Assembly (NCBI GenBank): GCA_949373155.1 | Contig: CASICK010000005.1 | Span: forward strand, 62,001 to 126,000 | Length of the DNA stretch: 64,000 bases | Source of the DNA: an uncultured Synechococcus sp. | GTDB lineage: Bacteria > Cyanobacteriota > Cyanobacteriia > PCC-6307 > Cyanobiaceae | Reading direction: 5' to 3' | Shown: in pieces, positions 27,185 through 34,859 of the stretch | How the letters are laid out: every line of letters starts with the position of its first letter | How positions within the stretch are numbered: position 1 is the first letter of the stretch | Notes under the pieces: model-generated | The model's input: only the letters and a program-made list of their open reading frames with translations | Databases searched by the model: none | Told to the model about the DNA's origin: nothing | Position numbers and translations under genes: made by a program

Positions 27185-27520
27185 TTTTTGGCTCTAAGAG
27201 TTACGAATACTATCCACGATCTAAACCAAGTCCAATACAAGTTTTTAGATAATACTTGGCAGATGCCATTTCCCAATAATTAGATTCAAGATTGGTCAAC
27301 ACCTGCAATTAATACGCGCATAATTCCGTTATAAACGAATCCAGGGAATTTTTTTATTCCTGAAATCACAGCGATAGCTACAACACTCCTTCTAGGCAAG
27401 GTGCAAGCAAATCGTGAGAATAATGATGCCATTCAGATCAAAAATTTTTAATTACGATATTAATCAATCTACGCTCTACCTATCAATTTTATATAAACTT
27501 AGTTTTTACAGAAAATTCTG
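27185..27520. other. Intergenic, no gene seen
   Basis: AT-rich sequence between the Nif11 gene and the DUF4177-like gene, with no supported frame. Confidence 0.4.
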
Positions 27521-27754
27521 ATGGCTTGGGAATACACGCAGCTACGCTTCATCCCAGCCGGAAAGAACTGGACTGGTAAAATCGAAGAAATGTGGCTCGA
27601 CGATAAACATTTAATTTCTCACCATAACCAGCGTAGCTTCACATTAGTGGGAGTTATGAACGAGCTAGGAGAACAAGGATGGGAACTAATGACCTTCGCT
27701 CAACCATTTACTGGATATCATGGGGGCTGTTACACGTTCAAACGCAGGCTCTGA
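27521..27754 (+). CDS. DUF4177-like small protein
   Basis: A protein of 77 residues with MAWEYTQLRFIPAGKNW at the start, then GVMNELGEQGWELMTF and a C-terminal YTFKRRL. This is the usual beta-alpha-beta pattern of DUF4177-type proteins (LNxLGxxGWEL followed by a terminal FKR strand). The function is unknown. It is complete and probably cytosolic. Confidence 0.7.
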   Translation: MAWEYTQLRFIPAGKNWTGKIEEMWLDDKHLISHHNQRSFTLVGVMNELGEQGWELMTFAQPFTGYHGGCYTFKRRL

Positions 27755-28077
27755 AATCACACAATTTTTACTGAAGCTATTTTCATGGCTTTGCGTTCAA
27801 GCTGCTGTGAGCTAAGGCTCTAATAACATCCCACCGGCTTGAAGCGGAGCACCAATCCACAAAGCCAAAGCATCAGATAAATCATCAGAGATGCTCATAA
27901 TGTTGCGCGATTGGCTGCCATTAGAACCTGTTTCAGCAAGCATTCACTAAACACTGAAGTTCTTAGACCACGAGTCCGCACGCACACCACCACCCCAACC
28001 GTCAGAACAAATGAGAGCACCAAGGAGTGGTCTCCCTAACGGGTCATGGCTATTTAGAGAGCAGTGACTTACTAGCC
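27755..28077. other. Intergenic, no gene seen
   Basis: No supported frame. A short open stretch from GTG 28027 leads into the next gene, but ATG 28078 is the better start. Confidence 0.4.
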
Positions 28078-28287
28078 ATGGCTGATCACGAAGGACAGAA
28101 GCTCACACCTCGCGAGATGGTGCGAGCGCATCTTCCAATCGTTTTTGATCTGATCAAAACGGGATCGCTTGTCGTGATCGCTGCAACCGGTATTCATCTC
28201 AGTCATCACATCCATGAAATGGCTCATGATGGGATGATCTGGCAAGACGCTCCTAGTGAGACTGATCACGGCGGGCATAAGCACTGA
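28078..28287 (+). CDS. Small His-rich single-span membrane protein
   Basis: From ATG 28078 the product has 69 residues: MADHEGQKLTPREMVRAHLP, one hydrophobic helix (FDLIKTGSLVVIAATGIHLS), then a His-rich tail (HHIHEMAHDG and a final DHGGHKH). The His cluster suggests metal binding on one membrane face. No known family. Confidence 0.55.
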   Translation: MADHEGQKLTPREMVRAHLPIVFDLIKTGSLVVIAATGIHLSHHIHEMAHDGMIWQDAPSETDHGGHKH

Positions 28288-28557
28288 CCTGGATTTAAGA
28301 TCGAGGTCTTGCATATCAGCCGACGATTAGTTGCTGGTCTTCCACGCACGCCAGCATGTTGAACCTTCCGTCTAATGCAGCGCTGATCTCATGGCCAACT
28401 TGTTGCCTGGGTTTCATAACAGCTACGCATACTTCATTAGCTACGTCATCTAGCAACAAGTGCTCAATCAGAATGTGCCGTTAGATCTGACGATCAACCT
28501 TCATATCGCTTTGATGGTAAAGCACCCGGTTTGGATGACTTGGTGGCGCATGCAGTA

Positions 28558-28586
28558 AGCCGCTCCTGGACAGGGCGGCTTTTTTA
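28558..28586 (+). terminator. Rho-independent terminator without upstream gene
   Basis: AGCCGC (28558-28563) pairs with GCGGCT (28575-28580), followed by six T. The nearest gene upstream ends 270 bases earlier. Confidence 0.75.
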
Positions 28587-28673
28587 TAGAAAATAAGCAC
28601 TTCTCACTACTGACGCCTACATCCTTCGTTGCCAAGTTGATAGCAAGGCGAAGCACCCCCATGCTCGTTGAAA

Positions 28674-28708
28674 AGAATAGTCAGCAGAGGACGACTGTTC
28701 TTTTTTTA
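28674..28708 (+). terminator. Rho-independent terminator, candidate end of a small RNA
   Basis: AGAATAGTC (28674-28682) pairs with GACTGTTCT (28693-28701) with one G-T wobble, then seven T. About 50 bases upstream another hairpin is visible (CTTCGTTGC with GCAAGGCGAAG, 28625-28653). Confidence 0.75.
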
Positions 28709-28810
28709 TGCCGGGGCAAAATGAGTATGTATCACTACGGACATTCCTTTATTCATAAGGCATCTTTGAAGTGAAGCCATGACTGGGGAGTTCAGGCTTC
28801 TTGATAAGAG

Positions 28811-28842
28811 GAACGGTCATGAGAATGCGGCCGTTCTTTTTT
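28811..28842 (+). terminator. Rho-independent terminator without upstream gene
   Basis: GAACGGTC (28811-28818) pairs with GGCCGTTC (28829-28836), followed by six T. Confidence 0.75.
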
Positions 28843-29225
28843 ATCGCTTAACGATGCTCGTGGGTTTGTGTCTCGTTGCTCATTACGCCATTCACAAAGC
28901 TATTACAGGCTATTGGCAGAGAAAAATAATGATTAAGGCCTTGATCTAATTAGCCCGCTGCCAGTAGCGGGCTAAAAGAGCCTCCGCTCTCGTCAATGTG
29001 GAGAATAGGAGAAAAGGTTGTTGTTGCTGAAGGTAGAAGAAATCATGCCACTGTGAAGGACGAGTTGATTAAGAGATGAAACGTAGGAACTTTCATGGCT
29101 GTTCAGACTTTTAGATCTTGATTTAGTTTAATCAGCAAGAGATCACATGCTTAGGAGCAGAAGCTACAACTTAAGTCTTGATACTAAGCTCATCAGCATC
29201 TTAAGAGCGTTATACTTCGATTAAT

Positions 29226-29690
29226 ATGACCAGCACATCGATGACAGGGAAGAAGGCAAAACCATTTAGCATAAAACAAAATATTTCCTCCCTTAACCAG
29301 CAGATAAAAACAAAAGAAAAACTTGTTCAAAAAATTATTGATCAAAAGCAAGATTTAAGACAATCGTACATTGAAGCGATGGTAGAACTACGAAAGAATG
29401 CAGCCAACGAGCTTGCCGGTATCGAAAATAATCAGGCTAATTTCACCTCAACAATGGATCGATTAGACAATGAAGAAGAGGTCTTTAGCCTCGAAATCAA
29501 AGAGCTTTCAGATCGAAGAGCTCAACTCAGCAAAAACCTCATAGATCAAAATGCAAGCTTATTTATACCTAAAAAAGTAACTTTAACGCTGATCGTCATC
29601 GTTCTTGTCGCCTTGGGCTCAGGATTGCTTTTATCACGAAATTATCAACTATTCAATCAGCAATGGCCTGAAAAAAGAATTCAGAATTAA
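29226..29690 (+). CDS. Coiled-coil protein with C-terminal membrane anchor
   Basis: A 154-residue protein. Residues about 15-110 are a charged coiled coil (ISSLNQQIKTKEKLVQKIID, RLDNEEEVFSLEIKELSDRR). A single membrane helix follows (VTLTLIVIVLVALGSGLLL, about 118-136) and then a short tail. It is a tail-anchored arrangement. No family can be named. It is the last plus-strand island gene before the TPR protein. Confidence 0.6.
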   Translation: MTSTSMTGKKAKPFSIKQNISSLNQQIKTKEKLVQKIIDQKQDLRQSYIEAMVELRKNAANELAGIENNQANFTSTMDRLDNEEEVFSLEIKELSDRRAQLSKNLIDQNASLFIPKKVTLTLIVIVLVALGSGLLLSRNYQLFNQQWPEKRIQN

Positions 29691-29938
29691 ACATTTGCTC
29701 AACGACAGCAGGTTGGAAGGTAAAATATTGATCAATCTCAAAACTAAATACCACCAAGCCCTGCCACGAACAAGCTCGTATCAACCCGATCTCTGGACAT
29801 GGATGCGAACAACATAGTGAATCGACTAATTCCTCTCTATACATCCTTAAAGATTAATCACAGGAAGGGATAGACCTCGCACAGACCGCAAAAATCAGTC
29901 CAACAGATAACATTATTACCAAAATAACAAAATACGAA

Positions 29939-30481
29939 TTACTGACAATTCTTGCCTAAAAATTTAGCAGCAGGAGTATGACCCAGCTCTAACGCTTTTC
30001 TCCAATCAACACATGCATCATTCATATCACCAGACATTTCCATTGAAATGCCACGATTGAAATAAGCATTCCCGTCCTTCGGGCTAATCTCTATTGCCTT
30101 ATCAAAATCTTGAATTGCACCATCAAGGTCACCCAATCTTGCTTTGGCAATTCCACGGCTGCCGTAGGAATCAAGATTGTTTGGATTCAGTTTAATTGCT
30201 TCATCGTAATCAAAGATAGAACCCTGAAAGTCACCTGATTTTGCTTTTGCAAGACCACGATAGAAGAAACTTTCGGGATCCTCCGGATTTAGCTCTATTG
30301 CTTTATCGAAGTCCACAAGTGCTCCTCGATAGTCACCTGATCCAAGCTTTTCAGCACCGCTATTGAAATCATTCAGGTCAGGAGCAGCGAAACCAGCCGA
30401 TAAAAGCGCAAGCAAGGAGAGCAAAACTGCGACTACGGTGTTACGAATAGGCACTTCAAAAAGCTGCTTAACTTCGGCCAT
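29939..30481 (-). CDS. TPR-repeat protein with N-terminal membrane or signal segment
   Basis: After a hydrophobic N-terminal segment (VVAVLLSLLALLSAGFAAP) the protein carries about four tetratricopeptide repeats of 34 residues, each with the form YRGALVDFDKAIELNPEDPE. The last is partly changed (NDACVDWRKALELGH). It is probably periplasmic or lumenal and mediates protein contacts. ATG 30481 gives 180 residues; ATG 30514 would add 11. The C-terminal Cys in FLGKNCQ is notable. Confidence 0.78.
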   Translation of the reverse strand: MAEVKQLFEVPIRNTVVAVLLSLLALLSAGFAAPDLNDFNSGAEKLGSGDYRGALVDFDKAIELNPEDPESFFYRGLAKAKSGDFQGSIFDYDEAIKLNPNNLDSYGSRGIAKARLGDLDGAIQDFDKAIEISPKDGNAYFNRGISMEMSGDMNDACVDWRKALELGHTPAAKFLGKNCQ

Positions 30482-30825
30482 CGTAGTCAAAGCATTGCTT
30501 GCAGTGAATAGCAACCTGCTTTGATTGAAAAACTATCGCTGCAAAATCTACCCATGAAGGCAACATACTCATCTATTTAATACACCAAGGCAAATAGGCC
30601 GTCGCCAACTTCTATCAGGATTTCAGCCTTATTTCTGAACCATTTAACTTGTCCCTTTTACAGAGTGGGAAGGGAACCCGTTGGTATCGCTCAGAAACCC
30701 CTTGAACACAACAAAGAAATGATCCTTGGCGCAGATCACATGATTGAAACCAGCTCAGCCGGAGTCTCTACTCATGTAGCAGCCCTAGCTGGATGATGAT
30801 CAACGAGTTCGACAATTTCGATTTA

Positions 30826-31692
30826 ATGCCCACTATTGCGTTGCTCGGCACCGGTCTGCTCGGTGAGGCGATCGGCTGCCGTCTGCTCGAGCAGGGAGTG
30901 ACGTTGAAAATCTGGAACCGAACCACAGAAAAATGTGAGCCGCTCCTGAAGCAGGGCGCTGCCCTGATCGAAAACCTCGATGGAGCAGCAAAGGGCTGTC
31001 AAGCCGTGATCACGGTGTTGCGTGACGGGCCCGTCAGTGGAGAGGTGATTGCTGAGCTGGGTGACCTCGATGCCGTCTGCTGCCTGCCCATGGGCACGAT
31101 GGGAATTAGCGAATCGCGGCAACTGGAACTGCAGGTGCAAGGGCAGCAGGGTGCCTACCTGGAAGCGCCAGTTTTGGGCAGCAAACCAGAAGCACTCAAA
31201 GGCACGCTGCTGGTGATGGCGGGAGGCGATGCTGCTCTCTTTCAACAGCAATTGCCACTGCTACAACTGCTGTCTGCTGATCCGAAGTGGATGGGGCCAA
31301 CCGGCAGTGCAGCTGCCAGCAAGCTGGCTCTCAACCAGCTCATTGCCAGCCTCACCCACGGCTATTCCTTGGCACTGCGATTGGTTCAAGCCTCAGGCTT
31401 AGAGGTTGAACGTTTTATGGAGGTGCTTCGCCCATCAGCCCTCTATGCACCAACCGTCGACAAGAAGCTCGACCGGATGCTCTCGAACGACTTCAGCAAT
31501 CCCAACTTCAGTACGGCCCTGCTGCGCAAAGACTTGCAGCTTTTTGTACGTGAAGCGACCCTGGCTGGGGTGAATGCTGAGGCACTCGCGGGGTTGGTCG
31601 AACTCCTAACTCTCGCGAAAGGAACCCCCCTTGATGCAGGCGATTATTCTGCGCTGCATGCTTTGACAGCAGGTTTAGCTAAGGATCATTGA
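30826..31692 (+). CDS. NAD(P)-dependent beta-hydroxyacid dehydrogenase family protein
   Basis: The N-terminal Rossmann motif is IALLGTGLLGEAIGCRLLE with the following WNRTTEKC typical of NADPH-using members. The substrate loop is reduced (CLPMGTMGISESR), APVLGSKPEA follows, and the catalytic Lys is in GSAAASKLALNQL. Such enzymes reduce succinic semialdehyde, glyoxylate or related acids. Residue order and length (288 from ATG 30826) fit. ATG 30793 would add 11 residues upstream of the Rossmann start. Substrate not determined. Confidence 0.86.
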   Translation: MPTIALLGTGLLGEAIGCRLLEQGVTLKIWNRTTEKCEPLLKQGAALIENLDGAAKGCQAVITVLRDGPVSGEVIAELGDLDAVCCLPMGTMGISESRQLELQVQGQQGAYLEAPVLGSKPEALKGTLLVMAGGDAALFQQQLPLLQLLSADPKWMGPTGSAAASKLALNQLIASLTHGYSLALRLVQASGLEVERFMEVLRPSALYAPTVDKKLDRMLSNDFSNPNFSTALLRKDLQLFVREATLAGVNAEALAGLVELLTLAKGTPLDAGDYSALHALTAGLAKDH

Positions 31693-31822
31693 GGTCTTGT
31701 TTGCCTTGAAATGCATAGCGACCTGTGACTCCATCACTGGAACAAACAGCCGTGACATCGACTCCTCGTCGATGACAGAGATGGATGTCGGTGGCACTGT
31801 GGCGAGGTAATTAGGTGGCGCT

Positions 31823-31999
31823 ATGGCTCTGATTCCTCGCTGGCAGTACATGTCTGACAGCAGCAAAGCGATCGTCAAAAACGTTGCTGGCACAACATTG
31901 GTGCTCTTGATTGGTTTAGTGCTGCTCCGAGCCTTTTTCGGGTGGATCGTCCTCGCTACGATCATCTGGGCAGGCTGGAAGGTCCTCAACCGCAAGTAG
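31823..31999 (+). CDS. Small membrane protein (58 residues)
   Basis: A complete frame: ATG 31823, start MALIPRWQYMSDSSKAIVKN, then a long hydrophobic segment (LVLLIGLVLLRAFFGWIVLA) that may be one bent or two short spans, and a basic end (WKVLNRK). It is the first of three tiny genes in the same direction. Function unknown. Confidence 0.6.
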   Translation: MALIPRWQYMSDSSKAIVKNVAGTTLVLLIGLVLLRAFFGWIVLATIIWAGWKVLNRK

Positions 32000-32047
32000 G
32001 CCGGATACGACAACTCCGATCACTACGGCCCGAGCCAGACTGACGAG

Positions 32048-32173
32048 ATGAAACGTCTATTGCGGCTCCTTAAGCGACTGACAGGCAAAACGCAGAAGCC
32101 CCCGCTCCACACCCCGGAAGAGTTGGACTGCTTCAAACGAGACGCCATTGAAAACCGTGGGAAGCACTACTAA
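32048..32173 (+). CDS. Basic micro-protein (41 residues)
   Basis: ATG 32048 to TAA 32171-32173. The N-terminus is an amphipathic basic helix (MKRLLRLLKRLTGKTQKPP), followed by a polar part (HTPEELDCFKRDAIENRG). The stop overlaps the next start as TAATG, which supports translation of both. Confidence 0.55.
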   Translation: MKRLLRLLKRLTGKTQKPPLHTPEELDCFKRDAIENRGKHY

Positions 32174-32358
32174 TGCAGGGCGCATTTGAGTTAGGGCTAG
32201 TTGCCATCCTGTTTCTCGGTCTCCAGGTTTGGTGGCTCAGCAAAGTCTTTTTGAATCGACCACGTCAGCCCAGACCCATGGGCGCTTCAAAGCCAATGCG
32301 AGCCAATTCACTCCAAAACGATCGGAATGTCCTGGAGAAGATCTTCGGGAAATCCTGA
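32173..32358 (+). CDS. Small membrane protein (61 residues)
   Basis: The ATG at 32173 shares its A with the previous stop codon (TAATG). The product has one N-terminal membrane helix (FELGLVAILFLGLQVWWLS) and a basic Pro-rich tail ending LEKIFGKS. Co-translation with the 41-residue gene is likely. Function unknown. Confidence 0.6.
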   Translation: MQGAFELGLVAILFLGLQVWWLSKVFLNRPRQPRPMGASKPMRANSLQNDRNVLEKIFGKS

Positions 32359-32420
32359 TCACCACCACGGTCCCTCCATAAGTCCCCACTGGGCGCTCAA
32401 CCAAACCAACGCAAATTTCC

Positions 32421-32714
32421 CTAAAAATAAAGAAGGCTTGATCGGCACAGATGAAGTGCCTCACGTGCCGAATCCAGCGATGCCTTGTTTGGCGGAGTCA
32501 AACCGTTTGGGACGACGAGTGCGTTAGTGCGATCCAGGCGAACCCGCGCAGAGAACCACGATCCACCGCCAGGTACAGATGCACGACAAACGTGATTTTG
32601 TTCACGATCAAGCTTGCGCTCAATCAACCAACCATCAACGCGATCAAGCATCTGAAAACTCTGAGCCAGTGCCGATGTTCCGATCAACGAGAGAAGTAGC
32701 AAGAAGCCTTTCAT
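32421..32714 (-). CDS. Secreted small protein
   Basis: 97 residues with a signal peptide (MKGFLLLLSLIGTSALA, cleavage before QSF). The mature part contains two or three Cys (HVCRASVPGGG, LHLCRSS) and a beta-like pattern. It is probably periplasmic. It is convergent with the small three-gene unit. No family recognised. Confidence 0.6.
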   Translation of the reverse strand: MKGFLLLLSLIGTSALAQSFQMLDRVDGWLIERKLDREQNHVCRASVPGGGSWFSARVRLDRTNALVVPNGLTPPNKASLDSAREALHLCRSSLLYF

Positions 32715-32845
32715 CAGCTCAGCTTGTCAGCGCAAGCTGGAGATAGCGAATTGGCCGCAAAACCTCTATTCGACTGCAGTCACTCATCACGCACAGAAGC
32801 ATCGAGCCTGCACTCGACAGCCCTTGATGCGGTGTCAAAAAAAGG

Positions 32846-32876
32846 CCAAAAGAAAACCCCGCCAAAGGCAGGGTTT
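32846..32876 (-). terminator. Minus-strand terminator
   Basis: On the minus strand AAACCCTGCC pairs with GGCGGGGTTT across a TTT loop (32854-32876) and T-rich sequence follows. No minus-strand gene ends near it, so it may end a small RNA from the 32880-33600 side or the transcript of the Cys-rich gene at 33622. Confidence 0.6.
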
Positions 32877-33022
32877 CTCGGCTTCTCTTTGGGCGTGTTG
32901 CCTTGTTTCCACTCCGTGAAGAAGCCCTCCTCACAAATGAACTATGCCCCAGAAATCCCACAGAGCAAGACCCTACGTATCAGTTGGTTGACTGATCTAC
33001 GCAATCTTCTCAGGATGGGCTC

Positions 33023-33090
33023 GGCCAACTCCTCACAAGGTTTGGCTCCTCACACCCCCCAAAGAAGGCTTAGTCGCCTTCTTTTTTTAT
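33023..33090 (+). ncRNA. Yfr1-like small RNA candidate
   Basis: A predicted 68-base RNA. A 5' stem-loop (GCCAAC with GTTTGGC) is followed by a single-stranded block CTCCTCACACC at 33046-33056 and a terminator (AGAAGGC with GCCTTCT, then seven T, 33063-33088). This is the architecture of Yfr1, a conserved cyanobacterial RNA whose unpaired CTCCTCACAC core binds porin mRNAs. A second CTCCTCACA lies in the first loop at 33029-33037. A TTGACT -35 element is at 32988. Yfr1 is usually found elsewhere, so this may be a duplicate. Confidence 0.5.
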
Positions 33091-33165
33091 GCCTGCTCAC
33101 CCTGCAGAAACAGGCAGCAACCCACTGACGGAGAGCCCAAGGACGAGCAGAGCATTTGAACGCTC

Positions 33166-33180
33166 TTTACAAACCGTTAC
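33166..33180 (+). promoter_or_regulatory. HLR1-like RpaB site before the 43-residue gene
   Basis: TTTACAAACCGTTAC contains two TTAC half-sites in direct repeat at the spacing of the high-light regulatory element HLR1, bound by RpaB. It lies 43 bases upstream of the ATG at 33224. Confidence 0.5.
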
Positions 33181-33223
33181 TGAACCCCCTAAGCTCTGTT
33201 ACATAAGTTCATGGGCGCATTCA

Positions 33224-33355
33224 ATGACCGATTACTCCACCGCCATCTTTGGTTTGATCGCCTTCACCGGAGTCGTCTCCGCTGCTGTCGTCTACATCCT
33301 TGCTCAGCCTTCCGACCTGCCAGTCGTAAAGAAAGCAAAAGCAGCTCAAAGCTGA
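33224..33355 (+). CDS. Small membrane protein (43 residues)
   Basis: The frame runs from ATG 33224 to TGA 33353-33355. One membrane helix (AIFGLIAFTGVVSAAVVYIL) follows a short N-terminus MTDYST. The tail is AQPSDLPVVKKAKAAQS. The size and layout recall low-molecular-weight photosystem subunits, and the HLR1-like site upstream would put it under light control, but no named subunit matches. It is followed 34 bases later by another tiny membrane protein gene. Confidence 0.62.
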   Translation: MTDYSTAIFGLIAFTGVVSAAVVYILAQPSDLPVVKKAKAAQS

Positions 33356-33389
33356 GTCTCAGCCAGAAACACTCTTACCGGTTCAAACC

Positions 33390-33485
33390 ATGACTACACA
33401 AGACCTTCTCGTTCTGCTCGTGAGCTTTGGAACTGCCTGCTTTGCTCTGAACATCTACAAGCTGAACCAACAGCCACAGCAATAA
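33390..33485 (+). CDS. Small membrane protein (31 residues)
   Basis: The frame ATG 33390 to TAA 33483-33485 encodes MTTQDLLVLLVSFGTACFAL followed by NIYKLNQQPQQ. It is essentially one membrane helix with a polar tail. It probably shares the transcript of the 43-residue gene. Function unknown; a photosystem or membrane-complex subunit is possible. Confidence 0.55.
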   Translation: MTTQDLLVLLVSFGTACFALNIYKLNQQPQQ

Positions 33486-33487
33486 GC

Positions 33488-33505
33488 TTTACAAGCCGTT
33501 ACAGA
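33488..33505 (+). promoter_or_regulatory. HLR1-like RpaB site before a candidate sRNA
   Basis: TTTACAAGCCGTTACAGA repeats the pattern of the site at 33166, with a further GTTAC at 33510. It sits immediately after the 31-residue gene and about 20-40 bases before the candidate sRNA start. Confidence 0.5.
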
Positions 33506-33526
33506 AATGTTACGGTATGCAAAGCG

Positions 33527-33612
33527 TTCCTTGGACGGGATCTGCAACACAAATCCTCTGGGAAGAGGCTCTAATTCAATACTGAGGTCTCTGTGGAAGG
33601 AGACCTTTTTTT
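33527..33612 (+). ncRNA. Candidate light-regulated small RNA
   Basis: No frame is needed to explain this interval. It has a GNRA-type hairpin (CCTCT-GGGA-AGAGG, 33555-33568), a single-stranded stretch, and a strong terminator (AGGTCTC with GAGACCT, then seven T, 33584-33612). With the HLR1-like site upstream it looks like an independent RNA of about 85 bases. The 5' end is estimated. Confidence 0.5.
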
Positions 33613-33621
33613 ATGCCTGGC

Positions 33622-33852
33622 TCAGCCCATTTCGGGCGCCCAGCCTGCAGTGCTTTGCCAGGTGGGCGCCCACAGCTTGCAGGTCTTAGTGAGGTGTTGG
33701 CCCTGCTGCAGCAATTGCTGCCTGATGTTGCACGCCACCAAGGTGTGGCAGTGCTGATCCACCCCATGCCGAAAGTGCTGACACGCCACACAAACGCTTG
33801 AACATCGGCAGTTCTGCAGCTCCCGCTCGTCCACATAAGTCCACTCCTCCAT
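33622..33852 (-). CDS. Cys-rich small protein of marine picocyanobacteria
   Basis: A 76-residue protein. It has CRCSSVCVACQHF, then HCHTLVACNIRQQLLQQG, and QHLTKTCKLWAP, a Cys spacing I associate with a small zinc- or cluster-binding family in marine Synechococcus and Prochlorococcus. The overlapping plus-strand frame is less convincing. Function unknown. A lone Cys protein of this size may coordinate one metal. Confidence 0.58.
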   Translation of the reverse strand: MEEWTYVDERELQNCRCSSVCVACQHFRHGVDQHCHTLVACNIRQQLLQQGQHLTKTCKLWAPTWQSTAGWAPEMG

Positions 33853-33984
33853 AACCCCTTAACGCAGTACATGCGTACTAGCGCGGAGTAGGGCGAGTAG
33901 TCAACCAGCAAAGCTGAAACTGCCTACTGCAGCGGGCAGCAGCAGCACAAGCAAGGCATCGTTACGGCATCTAATTAACGCTCC

Positions 33985-34855
33985 ATGCTGCGTCGTCTCT
34001 CCCTGGGGCTGTTGGCTTCTGCCATCTCTGTTGCTTCTCTGCCTGCCATTGCTCAAGAAGACGGCAGTGCTGATGACCTTGGTGTGATGAGCATCAGCCT
34101 GAAGGATGTGGTCAAGCCCACCATTGGTTTTCAAGGTGCATTGCAAGGTGCAGGAACACCAAACCAAGCAGGTATTGGTGGGTTCTTGCCTCTCTCTGTT
34201 GGCGACAACAGCGTCTGGTTTCTTGATGTCCTCGCTAACGCCAACTTTCGCTGATTACGAGCAACAACAGCAGCATCATCAATACCGACGTTGCTGGTAC
34301 CACGATCAGCACCTCATCAAGGCTTGGTTATCGCTGGCTGAATAGTGACCGCAGCTGGATGTATGGGCTGAATGCTGGTTATGACAGCCGCCCCTCACTT
34401 CAGGTGATGCTGATACAGGAGTGAACGTCAGCAATAAAAGGACTGCTTTCTTCCAGCAGCTTGCCTTCAATGCAGAAGCTGTTTCCAATAGCTGGACCTT
34501 GAACGGCTATGGACTGATCCCTGTTGGTGATGTCGAGCAGAAGCTCAATAGCGTTTATGAGGGCGGCGCGTTGAACACCTATGGATTGGATGCTGGTTAT
34601 TTCATTACTCCAGTCTTGAAAGCATCAGCTGGTTATTACTACCAACACCGCGATCAAGAACATGTTGATGGTTCTGGCGTGCTCGGACGCTTGGCTTATG
34701 AAATGACAAGTGGAGTCACAGCAGGAGTGAATATCTCCTATGACGAAGCATTCGATACAAGAGTTTCAGCAGACCTTAAAGTTCGCTTTGGTGGTGCAAG
34801 TACAACAGCAGCAAGAAGAAAAAGTGGGAACAACTACCAGCAATTAACGCCTTAA
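33985..34855 (+). pseudogene. Inverse-autotransporter-type outer-membrane beta-barrel protein, frameshifted
   Basis: ATG 33985 starts a signal peptide (MLRRLSLGLLASAISVASLP) and SISLKDVVKPTIGFQGALQG. After NANF the frame breaks near 34245. The continuation is TSNNSSIINTDVAGTTISTS, then GYRWLNSDRSWMYGLNAGYD in another frame. A second break near 34395 leads to TGVNVSNKRTAFFQQLAF and the long C-terminal barrel ending SYDEAFDTRVSADLKVRFGG. The barrel matches the domain that anchors giant surface proteins of marine Synechococcus. As written no complete protein forms. Confidence 0.75.
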
Positions 34856-34859
34856 CCGC

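Larger units (their letters stand above)
28288..29225. other. Non-coding stretch with serial hairpins
   Basis: No protein gene is evident in about 940 bases. It contains three plus-strand terminators and one perfect hairpin (TAGCCCGCT at 28951-28959 with AGCGGGCTA at 28966-28974), so it probably encodes small RNAs. Confidence 0.5.
20270..30780. mobile_element. Probable genomic island beside tRNA-Pro
   Basis: From tRNA-Pro to the dehydrogenase at 30826 the sequence is AT-rich and has few and mostly short genes without known families. It includes a broken excisionase-like HTH gene next to the tRNA, an AT-rich pyrE that looks phage-related, a phage-type zinc-ribbon protein and scattered broken ORFs. 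No intact integrase and no repeat of the tRNA 3' end was found. The right boundary is a guess. The stretch is best read as an old, decaying insertion. Confidence 0.5.

Noticed and set aside
28951..28974. Perfect hairpin TAGCCCGCT/AGCGGGCTA as terminator
   Set aside because: No T-run follows on either strand, so termination is not supported. It is noted only as a hairpin.
32719..33128. Frames of 80-134 codons on both strands
   Set aside because: They run through a minus-strand terminator and the Yfr1-like RNA with its terminator, so they are not likely to be genes.
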